NCBI GenBank assembly: GCA_964481835.1
Contig: CAYZTT010000020.1
Location: 1-8,706, forward strand
DNA from: JABIBT01 sp964481835
GTDB lineage: Archaea > Nanobdellota > Nanobdellia > SCGC-AAA011-G17 > PNOQ01
DNA: 8,706 bases
Reading direction: 5' to 3'
In this document: piece after piece, positions 1 to 5,413 of the stretch
Position numbering within the stretch: position 1 is the stretch's first letter
How the letters are laid out: each line of letters begins with the position of its first letter
Program-made: the position numbers and the translations under genes
Notes under the pieces: generated by a model
Told to the model about the DNA's origin: nothing
Seen by the model: the letters and a program-made list of their open reading frames with translations, nothing else
The model's database searches: none

Positions 1-59
1 CTAAAGCTACTCGAGAGTATCAAAAAGATACTAAACAACGCCATGAATGCTTTTTTCAT
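1..59 (-). CDS. N-terminus of a secreted or membrane protein (cut by left edge)
   Basis: A reading frame opens with ATG at 59-57 and runs off the left edge. The visible start is MKKAFMALFSIFLILSSSF: a short basic n-region followed by a continuous hydrophobic core, which is the form of a Sec signal peptide or N-terminal membrane anchor. Its ATG shares one base with the TGA stop of the upstream 657-residue surface protein (TGATG). Translation is therefore probably coupled, and the two products may act together at the cell envelope. Only about 19 residues are visible, so no family can be named. The coupling and the signal-like start are seen directly; export is inference. Confidence 0.7.
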   Translation of the reverse strand, partial: MKKAFMALFSIFLILSSSF

Positions 60-2032
60 CATATTATTTCCGGATACCTAAAGTTTTGATTATTTACATT
101 GCCTTCTAGACTCTCAACAATTCCAACCATACCTTGATAATCATCAGGAGTTCCTGAACGCATTGCATACAACACAATCTTACTCCCTTGTTCTAATGAA
201 TGGTGATCTAAATCGAAATTAAATGCTGCACCACCCGAGACAAACTCTTCAATTTCAGAGTCTTCCGTGCTAGTTTCAAAACATTCCTCTTTATTCATCC
301 CCAATAAACCAAATAAACCAGTTCTTGGAACATCATAACATTCTGTAAATGTTTGTCCCTCTATCTTGATCGCATCGCCTTCTTGCATTAAATATGAAGT
401 TACCTCATACTCTCCTGCAACCAATGTAGCTTCCGAATCAGAAACTATTATTGTTGTATAACCATTATCTAAATTTCTCAACTGGAATATTGCTTCCTCT
501 CCAGATTCCATCCCTCTTTCTTCTCCACTAATCAAATCAATAACTCTAACTTCTACATCCAATTCATAATACGGCTCTATCAAAAGTCCAATCTTAGATC
601 CGATATCTGTACTCAAAGTTTCAGGAACGGAATAATAGCCTTCTTTGTCCGCGTATATCCTTCCATTAACACATGCTGGGAACCTATCAACCAATTCTCC
701 CAACGCATTAGTTCTGCCCAAATAACAACTTGAACTCATACAGCTATACGAAACATCAACATTAGAAACTTCTGCCATGTTAGAAGCATCCAAAACCAAA
801 ACTTCAATATCATTTATTCTATTCTCACAGAATTCTTCTCCAAGTGCTCCTGAGTCATCATAGTATAAAATCTCGCCTTCAAATTGTCGTGGAGTGTTCT
901 TATCAATCACAACCATATTTGCAAACTGGAAAGTAAACCCTTCTTCATCAGACAAACTAACTAACGTAGGATATTTCACATCATAAACAAAGTGGTAATT
1001 ATTCAAACAGAAAAATAAGTTCATATATTTACTAATGTCGGGGTTCTCTTGAGTGATACTATCTCCAACTAAAAGCTCCCCCTTGCTTGGGCTTACTTCC
1101 ATCCCAAACGGCCAACTTGGCACATATTCAAAATTGGTTGTAATTCCAGATGGAGCAGAAACTCCTACTTCAAAATAATCATTATCTTCAACTGTCTGAA
1201 CATAATCAGATCCCTTCAATCTCAAGGCACCCAAATTAAAAGAAACAATCTCCTTGAAGTTATCTTCTACATTGCCTTTACTCCAAGTTTTTCTATTACA
1301 AGTAAATTCGGTGTCAGAATAAGGTATGTCTTCGTAAACAACCATCATATCAATTGTTTTCTCTTCCAAAAACTTATTTTCATTCTCTTCTTCATAAACA
1401 TCTAAAGCCAATTTGTAGAGTTTGCCCAAATTGTTTCTCACATCTGCCAAATGTTGGGGATAATATTGTCCAACCTCGCCTAAAGAAATATCTGTTGGGG
1501 CGTACACCCTAACTTCAATATGCGTATCTTCGATGTTTACAACCGAGTCAACTTCATAATCGTAAGTTATGTCAAAGCCTTCATACAAATAATCTTCTAA
1601 ACCATCTAAACAGAAATCAAAATTCTCATTGATGTATTCTTCTAAATCTTCTTCCATGCTTTCTTCAGTAGGAATTTGTGTCTTATCTAAATTATTGGCA
1701 GATTTGTAATACCAATATGCAACCTCACTATCTCCCAACATCAAAGAATTAGAAAATTCATTTACAACACTTCTTGGAATATCATCTTCTGGAACTTCTA
1801 AATAACCGCCGCTACTCCCCAAAACTCTTGCACCGCGCACAACAGTATCTTCAATACATTCATCAATATACCCCTTAACTGGCTTTATTTGTTCAGGGAT
1901 TACAACACTTTTTAATTCAGATTGAAAGTCCTGTCTAACAAGCTCATTTCTAAAGAAAAATATCATACTAAACACTGCTAAAATGACAATTCCCACAATA
2001 ATATAAATCGTTACTTGCCCTCTTTTTGACAT
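59..2032 (-). CDS. Large cell-surface protein with pilin-like N-terminal anchor and Ig-like domains
   Basis: A 657-residue protein that I cannot assign to a named family. Residues 3-5 (KRG) precede Q6-V-T-I-Y, and then a single hydrophobic helix runs to about F27. This resembles archaeal class III (prepilin-like) signal peptides, where cleavage falls between G and Q and the helix stays as an anchor, but the usual QxSxEY is not exact. The remaining ~630 residues are acidic, Tyr-rich and probably extracellular. Ten cysteines (59, 141, 245, 342, 402, 431, 436, 454, 565, 584) could form disulfides. Residues ~407-470 look like a carboxypeptidase-regulatory-type beta-sandwich, with Cys431, 436 and 454 and then a KEGYYSVP turn; ~490-550 resembles a second Ig-like fold. 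The start is supported by an SD-like AGGTGAT 8 nt upstream. It is the first gene of a pair with the coupled secreted protein downstream. Similar single-anchor proteins with KRGQVT-type starts recur in DPANN archaea (recall). Structural role or adhesin is inference. Confidence 0.8.
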   Translation of the reverse strand: MSKRGQVTIYIIVGIVILAVFSMIFFFRNELVRQDFQSELKSVVIPEQIKPVKGYIDECIEDTVVRGARVLGSSGGYLEVPEDDIPRSVVNEFSNSLMLGDSEVAYWYYKSANNLDKTQIPTEESMEEDLEEYINENFDFCLDGLEDYLYEGFDITYDYEVDSVVNIEDTHIEVRVYAPTDISLGEVGQYYPQHLADVRNNLGKLYKLALDVYEEENENKFLEEKTIDMMVVYEDIPYSDTEFTCNRKTWSKGNVEDNFKEIVSFNLGALRLKGSDYVQTVEDNDYFEVGVSAPSGITTNFEYVPSWPFGMEVSPSKGELLVGDSITQENPDISKYMNLFFCLNNYHFVYDVKYPTLVSLSDEEGFTFQFANMVVIDKNTPRQFEGEILYYDDSGALGEEFCENRINDIEVLVLDASNMAEVSNVDVSYSCMSSSCYLGRTNALGELVDRFPACVNGRIYADKEGYYSVPETLSTDIGSKIGLLIEPYYELDVEVRVIDLISGEERGMESGEEAIFQLRNLDNGYTTIIVSDSEATLVAGEYEVTSYLMQEGDAIKIEGQTFTECYDVPRTGLFGLLGMNKEECFETSTEDSEIEEFVSGGAAFNFDLDHHSLEQGSKIVLYAMRSGTPDDYQGMVGIVESLEGNVNNQNFRYPEII

Positions 2033-2040
2033 ACACTAGA

Positions 2041-2047
2041 ATCACCT
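2041..2047 (-). promoter_or_regulatory. Shine-Dalgarno site of the 657-residue surface protein
   Basis: The minus strand reads AGGTGAT, a strong complement to the 3' end of archaeal 16S rRNA, with 8 nt before the ATG at 2032. It fixes the chosen start. It lies very close to, or upstream of, the start point predicted from the TATA-like box at 2055-2063. It can therefore work only if transcription begins further upstream, for example by read-through from tRNA-Val. Confidence 0.65.
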
Positions 2048-2054
2048 TTTTATG

Positions 2055-2063
2055 TTTATAAAT
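2055..2063 (-). promoter_or_regulatory. TATA-like box upstream of the surface-protein gene
   Basis: The minus strand reads ATTTATAAA between tRNA-Val and the surface-protein ATG. Its centre is 22 nt from the A of a CTAGTGT element and 27 nt from the ATG. This fits an archaeal TBP site giving a leaderless or near-leaderless transcript. It competes with the reading that uses the SD at 2041-2047. Confidence 0.45.
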
Positions 2064-2076
2064 GTTATGTAAGAAA

Positions 2077-2149
2077 TGAGCCTGGGGAGAATCGAACTCC
2101 CGATCTCCGCCAAGTCAAGGCGACATCATAACCACTAGACCACAGGCTC
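2077..2149 (-). tRNA. trnV: tRNA-Val (anticodon GAC)
   Basis: A 73-nt cloverleaf on the minus strand. The 7-bp acceptor is GAGCCTG/CAGGCTC with discriminator A. The anticodon stem TCGCC/GGCGG closes the loop TTGACTT, giving anticodon GAC, which reads valine GUC. The T-arm is GGGAG-TTCGATT-CTCCC. The D-stem GTCT/TGAT is weak, with one mismatch, and the variable loop has five bases. No CCA is encoded, so it is added after transcription. It sits between the 125-residue membrane protein and the surface-protein gene. Confidence 0.95.
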
Positions 2150-2170
2150 AGAATAAAACAATAACTAATA

Positions 2171-2184
2171 CTTTATTTATTAAA
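2171..2184 (-). promoter_or_regulatory. A/T-rich TATA-like element for tRNA-Val
   Basis: The minus strand reads TTTAATAAATAAAG, centred about 28 nt upstream of the tRNA-Val 5' end, at archaeal TATA distance. It overlaps the stop codon of the preceding membrane-protein gene. The background is A/T-rich, so the call rests mainly on position. Confidence 0.35.
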
Positions 2185-2557
2185 TTAACGGAGCCAAATA
2201 ATAACCAGATAAAACTCCAATAATTCCAAATAATAATCCAAATCCAATTTTTTTATAAGATTCTTTCAAATAAAACAAACTACCAAACATAATCAAACCA
2301 ATAATAATTACAAAACTAGAATAAATTGTTTGATTATAAAATAAAATAGTGAATACAATTAAAGAAATCATTCTCGCCAGATGTCTATTAAACTTAACTT
2401 TAAAACCTACTAAATGAATAAATACTAAAGCAATCAACGTCTGAAGAACAAATTCATGATATCCCCCAACTAAAGATCTAGCTATAACAATAATATAAAA
2501 GGGAATACTCCCTAGAGCCATTAAATCTCTGGCTATCTCTTTTTTCCAGTCCCTCAT
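2180..2557 (-). CDS. Small multi-pass membrane protein, unknown function
   Basis: A 125-residue protein that is almost entirely membrane-embedded. A basic amphipathic start (MRDWKKEIARDLMALG) is followed by hydrophobic stretches near residues 14-30, 36-52, 60-75, 79-97 and 103-122, giving four or five helices. Positive residues in the 53-62 loop and at 98-103 suggest cytoplasmic loops. No catalytic or ligand-binding motif is visible, and I do not recognise the family. It begins 9 nt after the stop of the 50-residue membrane protein, so the two are probably co-transcribed and may form a complex (inference). No SD is visible before its ATG. tRNA-Val follows directly. Confidence 0.8.
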   Translation of the reverse strand: MRDWKKEIARDLMALGSIPFYIIVIARSLVGGYHEFVLQTLIALVFIHLVGFKVKFNRHLARMISLIVFTILFYNQTIYSSFVIIIGLIMFGSLFYLKESYKKIGFGLLFGIIGVLSGYYLAPLI

Positions 2558-2566
2558 TTTATTAGA

Positions 2567-2719
2567 TTACTTGTCTAGTAAAAACCAAGCAGCCAATGCG
2601 CAACCAACAATAAAGGCCCAAATGTTATATCCAACAACAAAGCCGAAGTTTCCAACTGCGCTTCCCGCAAGGTATAATCCAACAAAGAGAAGTATTCTTC
2701 TCCAAAGTAAAGATACCAT
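2567..2719 (-). CDS. 50-residue membrane protein, easily overlooked
   Basis: The frame from ATG at 2719 to TAA at 2567 encodes 50 residues beginning MVSLLWRRILLFVGLYLAG and ending AAWFLLDK. Two hydrophobic helices (about 9-27 and 29-47) are joined by a short Gly/Asn/Tyr-containing turn, forming a helical hairpin. A double Arg at 7-8 favours a cytoplasmic N-terminus. No homologue is recognised. Support for it being real: it fills the otherwise empty gap between tRNA-Thr and the 125-residue membrane gene, it stops 9 nt before that gene, and a TATA-like box lies about 26 nt before its ATG with no room for an SD, the classic leaderless arrangement. An opposite-strand frame over the same bases gives a low-complexity peptide and is not credible. 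Confidence 0.72.
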   Translation of the reverse strand: MVSLLWRRILLFVGLYLAGSAVGNFGFVVGYNIWAFIVGCALAAWFLLDK

Positions 2720-2740
2720 AACAAAATCTGAATTCAGAAC

Positions 2741-2750
2741 TATAAAAAAT
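2741..2750 (-). promoter_or_regulatory. TATA-like box for the leaderless 50-residue membrane gene
   Basis: The minus strand reads ATTTTTTATA, centred about 26 nt upstream of the ATG at 2719. The predicted start of transcription falls on the start codon itself. It is inferred to drive the 50- and 125-residue membrane genes as one unit. Confidence 0.5.
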
Positions 2751-2760
2751 TAACTAAAAA
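2744..2760 (-). terminator. U-tract terminator after tRNA-Thr
   Basis: Directly after the tRNA-Thr 3' end the minus strand has a run of five T, then AGTTAA, then a run of six T. This is the kind of oligo-U signal that ends archaeal transcripts without a hairpin. The second T-run is also part of the TATA-like box of the next gene. Confidence 0.45.
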
Positions 2761-2761
2761 G

Positions 2762-2833
2762 AGCCTCCGGGGAGATTTGAACTCCCGACCTCCTGCTTAC
2801 AAGGCAGGCGCACTACCACTGTGCTACGGAGGC
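2762..2833 (-). tRNA. trnT: tRNA-Thr (anticodon TGT)
   Basis: A 72-nt cloverleaf. The 7-bp acceptor is GCCTCCG/CGGAGGC with discriminator T. The D-arm GCAC/GTGC is perfect around a 7-nt loop. The anticodon stem CCTGC/GCAGG encloses CTTGTAA, giving anticodon TGT, which reads ACA. The T-arm is GGGAG-TTCAAAT-CTCCC. No CCA is encoded. The anticodon ends in U36 followed by A37, the sequence that receives t6A through the KEOPS pathway, of which Bud32 (encoded at the right of the window) is a member. Confidence 0.96.
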
Positions 2834-2840
2834 ACATAGA

Positions 2841-2853
2841 AATAAAAACAATT
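2841..2853 (-). terminator. Oligo-U tract after the ribosomal-protein pair
   Basis: After the eS1 stop codon the minus strand reads AATTGTTTTTATT, a T-rich stretch without a stable hairpin, in the position of an archaeal oligo-U terminator. It lies only a few bases before tRNA-Thr, so read-through and tRNA processing are also possible. Confidence 0.35.
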
Positions 2854-2858
2854 ATTTG

Positions 2859-2868
2859 ATTTAAAAAA
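2859..2868 (-). promoter_or_regulatory. TATA-like element for tRNA-Thr
   Basis: The minus strand reads TTTTTTAAAT, overlapping the eS1 stop codon and centred about 30 nt upstream of the tRNA-Thr 5' end. Placement matches the A/T-rich elements before the other two tRNA genes. Low confidence because of the A/T-rich background. Confidence 0.35.
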
Positions 2869-3469
2869 CTTTCTGAAAGCTAACAACTTCCAAAGAAGAG
2901 ACCGGATACGTCTTACTCAGGCCTTTTTTCAATCCTTTCTGGAATTGGTAACTAAGAATCAAATCTAAAACTTTCTCGAAAGTATTTTTCTTAAAAATAT
3001 CTCCAATCTCTCTATCAATTCCTTCTCTCAAAGCCTTGGAAACGCTTCCCTGAACTTTATTCTGTGTGCTCATAACAACTTTAATTGTTGCTTCAACACC
3101 ATCCTTAGTTTTCAACTTCAAAACCTTATGAATTTTAGTTCTTCCTTTCTTAACAACCCTTCTAGAAAAACTATTCAAAATATAATATCCAATGGCACTG
3201 GTGGTTCCATTTCCTTCATGAACACCATCAACCTCAAAGATAATTTTAATACTGTTATTCTTCCCCTTACCTAGATTGGATAAGCTGACCTTCAACCTTC
3301 TCCCCTTGATATCTTGTGCATCTGCAAGGTAACATTCACCAAGTTCCATGCCACCAAAATTCTTGGGGGCAAGTATGCTGACCCACTTTCTCTTTTTTTT
3401 CTTAAGAGTCGTGCTAGTCTTCTTGACAATTTTCTTCTTCTCTTTCTTCCCTTTATTTTTACTTGCCAT
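2861..3469 (-). CDS. rps3ae: 30S ribosomal protein eS1 (S3Ae)
   Basis: A 202-residue small-subunit ribosomal protein of the eS1/S3Ae family, shared by archaea and eukaryotes and located on the 30S platform near the mRNA exit. It starts with a lysine-rich tail (about residues 4-27), then shows the family core: KWVSILAPKNFGG and ELGECYLADAQDIKGR (about 28-57), the NSFSRRVVKKGRTKIHKV segment, and TKDGVEATIKVV. Its length fits archaeal members. It starts one base after the uS15 stop (TAA-A-ATG) with GTGGG just upstream as a possible SD within the uS15 end, so the two are translated from one mRNA. Pairing of uS15 and eS1 is common in archaea. The small KEOPS subunit gene pcc1, which some archaea carry between them, is absent here. 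Confidence 0.95.
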   Translation of the reverse strand: MASKNKGKKEKKKIVKKTSTTLKKKKRKWVSILAPKNFGGMELGECYLADAQDIKGRRLKVSLSNLGKGKNNSIKIIFEVDGVHEGNGTTSAIGYYILNSFSRRVVKKGRTKIHKVLKLKTKDGVEATIKVVMSTQNKVQGSVSKALREGIDREIGDIFKKNTFEKVLDLILSYQFQKGLKKGLSKTYPVSSLEVVSFQKVF

Positions 3470-3470
3470 T

Positions 3471-3971
3471 TTAACCCACTAATAACCTTGCCTTATCTTT
3501 ATCGAATACCCAATCTTTAGGTAATCTCTTAGTTCTCTTATAATAAAGGACCAATCTATTAATCTTACTTTCCGTTAATCTTAATCCCCTCTTAGCGACC
3601 TGATCTTGCTTATTCTTCTCTAAATGTTTAAGTAATTGAATATCTCTCTTAATTAATGCAGATAAATCTTCTGGCAATTCTTGTTCCAATTTATTCTTTT
3701 CTAGTATTTTTGTGATACTTTTCTTAGAGACATCTTTAACATCCGGGATTCCATAAGAATCTCTTAAAGTTAAACCAATTTGACTCTTAGCCATTCCAGA
3801 TTTAGCTAATTTAACAATTAAACTCTCAACTTCTTTGGCATCCAAAATAACCCAGGATTTTTTCTTTTTCTCACTAGGTCTAGTACTTCCACTCTTACCT
3901 TTCCTTCTTGAGTACATTCGTGCCATTTTTTCTAAAATATCTTTTCCCGGCATAAACAAGCTTTCACTCAT
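3471..3971 (-). CDS. rps15: 30S ribosomal protein uS15, start site ambiguous
   Basis: A small-subunit protein that binds the central domain of 16S rRNA. The archaeal/eukaryotic-type N-terminus, MARMYSRRKGKSGSTRP, begins at residue 16 of the 166-residue frame. The helical core follows, including IGLTLRDSYGIPDVK and LIKRDIQLLKHLEKNK, and the end LPKDWVFDKDKARLLVG is also typical. Starting at Met16 (base 3926) gives 151 residues, the usual length. Starting at 3971 adds MSESLFMPGKDILEK. The TATA box at 4001-4008 predicts transcription from about 3978, which favours 3971 as a near-leaderless start, while conservation favours 3926. No good SD stands before either. It is the first gene of the uS15-eS1 pair. 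Confidence 0.94.
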   Translation of the reverse strand: MSESLFMPGKDILEKMARMYSRRKGKSGSTRPSEKKKKSWVILDAKEVESLIVKLAKSGMAKSQIGLTLRDSYGIPDVKDVSKKSITKILEKNKLEQELPEDLSALIKRDIQLLKHLEKNKQDQVAKRGLRLTESKINRLVLYYKRTKRLPKDWVFDKDKARLLVG

Positions 3972-4000
3972 TTACCCTAGCAAAGAGAGAAAATTAGCTA

Positions 4001-4008
4001 TTTATAAA
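4001..4008 (-). promoter_or_regulatory. TATA box of the uS15-eS1 operon
   Basis: The minus strand reads TTTATAAA. The A of a CTAGGGT element lies about 26 nt downstream (3978), the expected archaeal start point, giving a leader of about 7 nt before the ATG at 3971. Confidence 0.65.
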
Positions 4009-4017
4009 ACTTTTCAT

Positions 4018-4033
4018 AAAAGAAAAAAAGAAA
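4018..4033 (-). terminator. U-tract terminator after the EF-like mini-protein
   Basis: Immediately after the stop codon the minus strand has TTTCTTTTTTTCTTTT, a strong oligo-U run of the kind that terminates archaeal transcription. It separates the EF-like gene from the uS15 promoter just downstream. Confidence 0.5.
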
Positions 4034-4291
4034 TTAAATGACCTTATAGATCAAATCTCCTGGCCTTACTCTGTCTTTTACTTTAATACCAACAGATTTG
4101 CCCGGGGATACTTCTTGAACTTCTTTACCTTCAATTTGCATGGAATCAACTTCCTGCTCAAAATCTGTAGTGGCCCCCTTGAAATGAATCTTGTCTCCCA
4201 AGATTAATCCTTCGTCAGTTATCTCTAATGCTGCCACGCCAATCTTACTAAAAAAACTAAAGACCTTTCCGATTTGTTTTTCTTCCGACAT
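4034..4291 (-). CDS. Stand-alone EF-Tu domain-2-like mini-protein
   Basis: An 85-residue protein made of one beta-barrel of the translation-factor domain-2 type. Visible family features are IGKVFSFFSKIGVAALEIT near the start, LGDKIHFKGATTDFEQEV in the middle, and the end VGIKVKDRVRPGDLIYKV. The GTPase domain is completely absent, which is normal for this family. Such 'translation elongation factor-like' mini-proteins occur in archaea and bacteria, and I recall bacterial relatives beside U32-family peptidases; no such partner lies in this window. The role is unknown; binding of RNA or of a partner enzyme is inference. It has its own TATA box and SD and stands before the uS15-eS1 pair. Confidence 0.88.
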   Translation of the reverse strand: MSEEKQIGKVFSFFSKIGVAALEITDEGLILGDKIHFKGATTDFEQEVDSMQIEGKEVQEVSPGKSVGIKVKDRVRPGDLIYKVI

Positions 4292-4297
4292 TTTTAA

Positions 4298-4302
4298 CCA
4301 CC
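4298..4302 (-). promoter_or_regulatory. Shine-Dalgarno-like site of the EF-like mini-protein
   Basis: The minus strand reads GGTGG, 6 nt before the ATG at 4291, within CTAGGGTGGTTAAAAATG. It matches the GGTG core of the archaeal anti-SD complement and supports the chosen start. Confidence 0.5.
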
Positions 4303-4322
4303 CTAGATTAACTCACAATGTA

Positions 4323-4330
4323 TATATAAA
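4323..4330 (-). promoter_or_regulatory. TATA box of the EF-like mini-protein gene
   Basis: The minus strand reads TTTATATA, an exact match to the archaeal TATA consensus. Its centre is about 22 nt before the A of a CTAGGGT element (4304), giving a leader of roughly 13 nt that would retain the SD. Confidence 0.65.
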
Positions 4331-4346
4331 ATTTATGAAAATGAAT

Positions 4347-4419
4347 TAGCCCCGCCAGGATTCGAACCTGGGTCCTATGGACCAAAACCATAGATGCTTG
4401 GCCACTACACTACAGGGCT
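4347..4419 (-). tRNA. trnQ: tRNA-Gln (anticodon TTG)
   Basis: A 73-nt cloverleaf. The acceptor is AGCCCTG/CGGGGCT (one G-U pair) with discriminator A. The anticodon stem TATGG/CCATA encloses TTTTGGT, giving anticodon TTG, which reads CAA. The variable loop is four bases and the T-arm is CCAGG-TTCGAAT-CCTGG. The D-arm GTGT/GCAT uses G-U pairs around a 9-nt loop. No CCA is encoded. The A1-U72 first pair is, from recall, the feature by which the archaeal GatDE amidotransferase distinguishes tRNA-Gln from tRNA-Glu. Confidence 0.95.
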
Positions 4420-4442
4420 ATAAGAATAAAGGAAAATATTTA

Positions 4443-4453
4443 GCTTTTAAAAG
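4443..4453 (-). promoter_or_regulatory. TATA-like element for tRNA-Gln
   Basis: The minus strand reads CTTTTAAAAGC just after the stop of the last ATP-grasp gene, centred about 28 nt upstream of the tRNA 5' end. Position fits a TBP site, so the tRNA is probably transcribed separately from the ligase operon. Confidence 0.35.
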
Positions 4454-4456
4454 TTT

Positions 4457-5413
4457 CTAATTGAGATATCTCGCTTTGAGAGTTTCAGCAACGGCTTCAT
4501 TCAAATCATAAACCCCTCCAGGATACCCGTACCCAGTTCCAACCCCATTAAATTCAAGGAAACATGAGCTTCCATCTCTCAAAGTTACCCAGTCCACACA
4601 ACCTAATATTGCTCCAAGATCTTCAAATACCCTCAATGTATCTTTTGTTTCTCCTTCAGTAGGGGTATGCGGATCAACGCTATGTTTTCTACCTGCTGTC
4701 GCAATCTTTTCCCAGGGCCTAGTTCTATCGGTAATTATTCTCCCCCCAAGAACCTCCCCACAACTAGCAATCACTCTTCTTTCATCAACAATATCCATCT
4801 CTTCTTGGAATATATAGTCAGAAATATTCAATGGCATCTCTCCAATATTATCAATTCCAATTCTATGGATTCCAACCCCATTTTCCCCAAATCGATGTTT
4901 TACAATATAATGCTCTCCCGAATGTGCACGAACAAACCTTTCTGCGCCCTCCAAATCTGAAAAATTATGGGTTCTAGGTGTTCTAAGTCCATTCCCCTCC
5001 AATTCCTGAACAGAGGTTAATTTGTCCTCATATAGTGTGGCTTCCATAGGATTAACCATTTCCCCGATAACCCCCGCCTGTCTTAATCTTTCCAAGTGAC
5101 TCATAATCGACACTAATTTGGCCCTGGAAGGAATTTCTCCCCTGCGAGTCTCAAAACCACTAGCTAAAAACAAAGAAGTCTCCACTCCTGAGCCAGCCAC
5201 CTCTGATGGAGCAAGCCCCTCACCCAAAGTATAACAACTGGCTCGTTCACCTGTAATGGCCTCTCTCAAAACACCCCCAGCCAATACAAGCCCAAAATCA
5301 TTCATACCAAAAACATCTCTAAGTGCCCTATATCTTTCCAGATTTATCTCTGATCCTTCTGGATTTGCCAATCTATGCAAAAATCCTTGGCTAACCATTA
5401 ATTTTGCTTTCAT
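4457..5413 (-). CDS. ATP-grasp ligase, divergent third member of the operon
   Basis: A 318-residue ATP-grasp enzyme, the family that joins a carboxylate to an amine or thiol through an acylphosphate. The first ~120 residues form an unusual pre-domain that I do not recognise. The ATP-grasp fold begins at DKLTSVQEL (130-138), continues through GLRTPRT, the ATP-binding lysine K172 in IVKHRFGENGVGI with its Gly loop, the hinge FQEEMD (202-207), D210/R212 in DERRVIASCGEV, D274 in GCVDW, and the metal ligands E287 and N289 in FLEFNGVG. All key positions look intact. It is the last gene of the racemase-ligase operon, overlapping its predecessor by 23 nt, with GGGAG 6 nt before the ATG. Sampled lines are richer in G+C (45-50%) than a line from its neighbour (28%). 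Substrate unknown. Confidence 0.88.
   Translation of the reverse strand: MKAKLMVSQGFLHRLANPEGSEINLERYRALRDVFGMNDFGLVLAGGVLREAITGERASCYTLGEGLAPSEVAGSGVETSLFLASGFETRRGEIPSRAKLVSIMSHLERLRQAGVIGEMVNPMEATLYEDKLTSVQELEGNGLRTPRTHNFSDLEGAERFVRAHSGEHYIVKHRFGENGVGIHRIGIDNIGEMPLNISDYIFQEEMDIVDERRVIASCGEVLGGRIITDRTRPWEKIATAGRKHSVDPHTPTEGETKDTLRVFEDLGAILGCVDWVTLRDGSSCFLEFNGVGTGYGYPGGVYDLNEAVAETLKARYLN

Noticed and set aside
2571..2753. Plus-strand 60-residue frame in the gap between tRNA-Thr and the 125-residue membrane gene
   Set aside because: Its translation is low in hydrophobic structure and rich in Lys/Pro/Thr/Gln, while the minus-strand frame over the same bases gives a clean two-helix membrane protein with good promoter and gene spacing.
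3314..4041. Plus-strand frames opposite eS1 and uS15 (3314-3520, 3835-4041)
   Set aside because: They overlap confidently identified ribosomal-protein genes and show no family resemblance.
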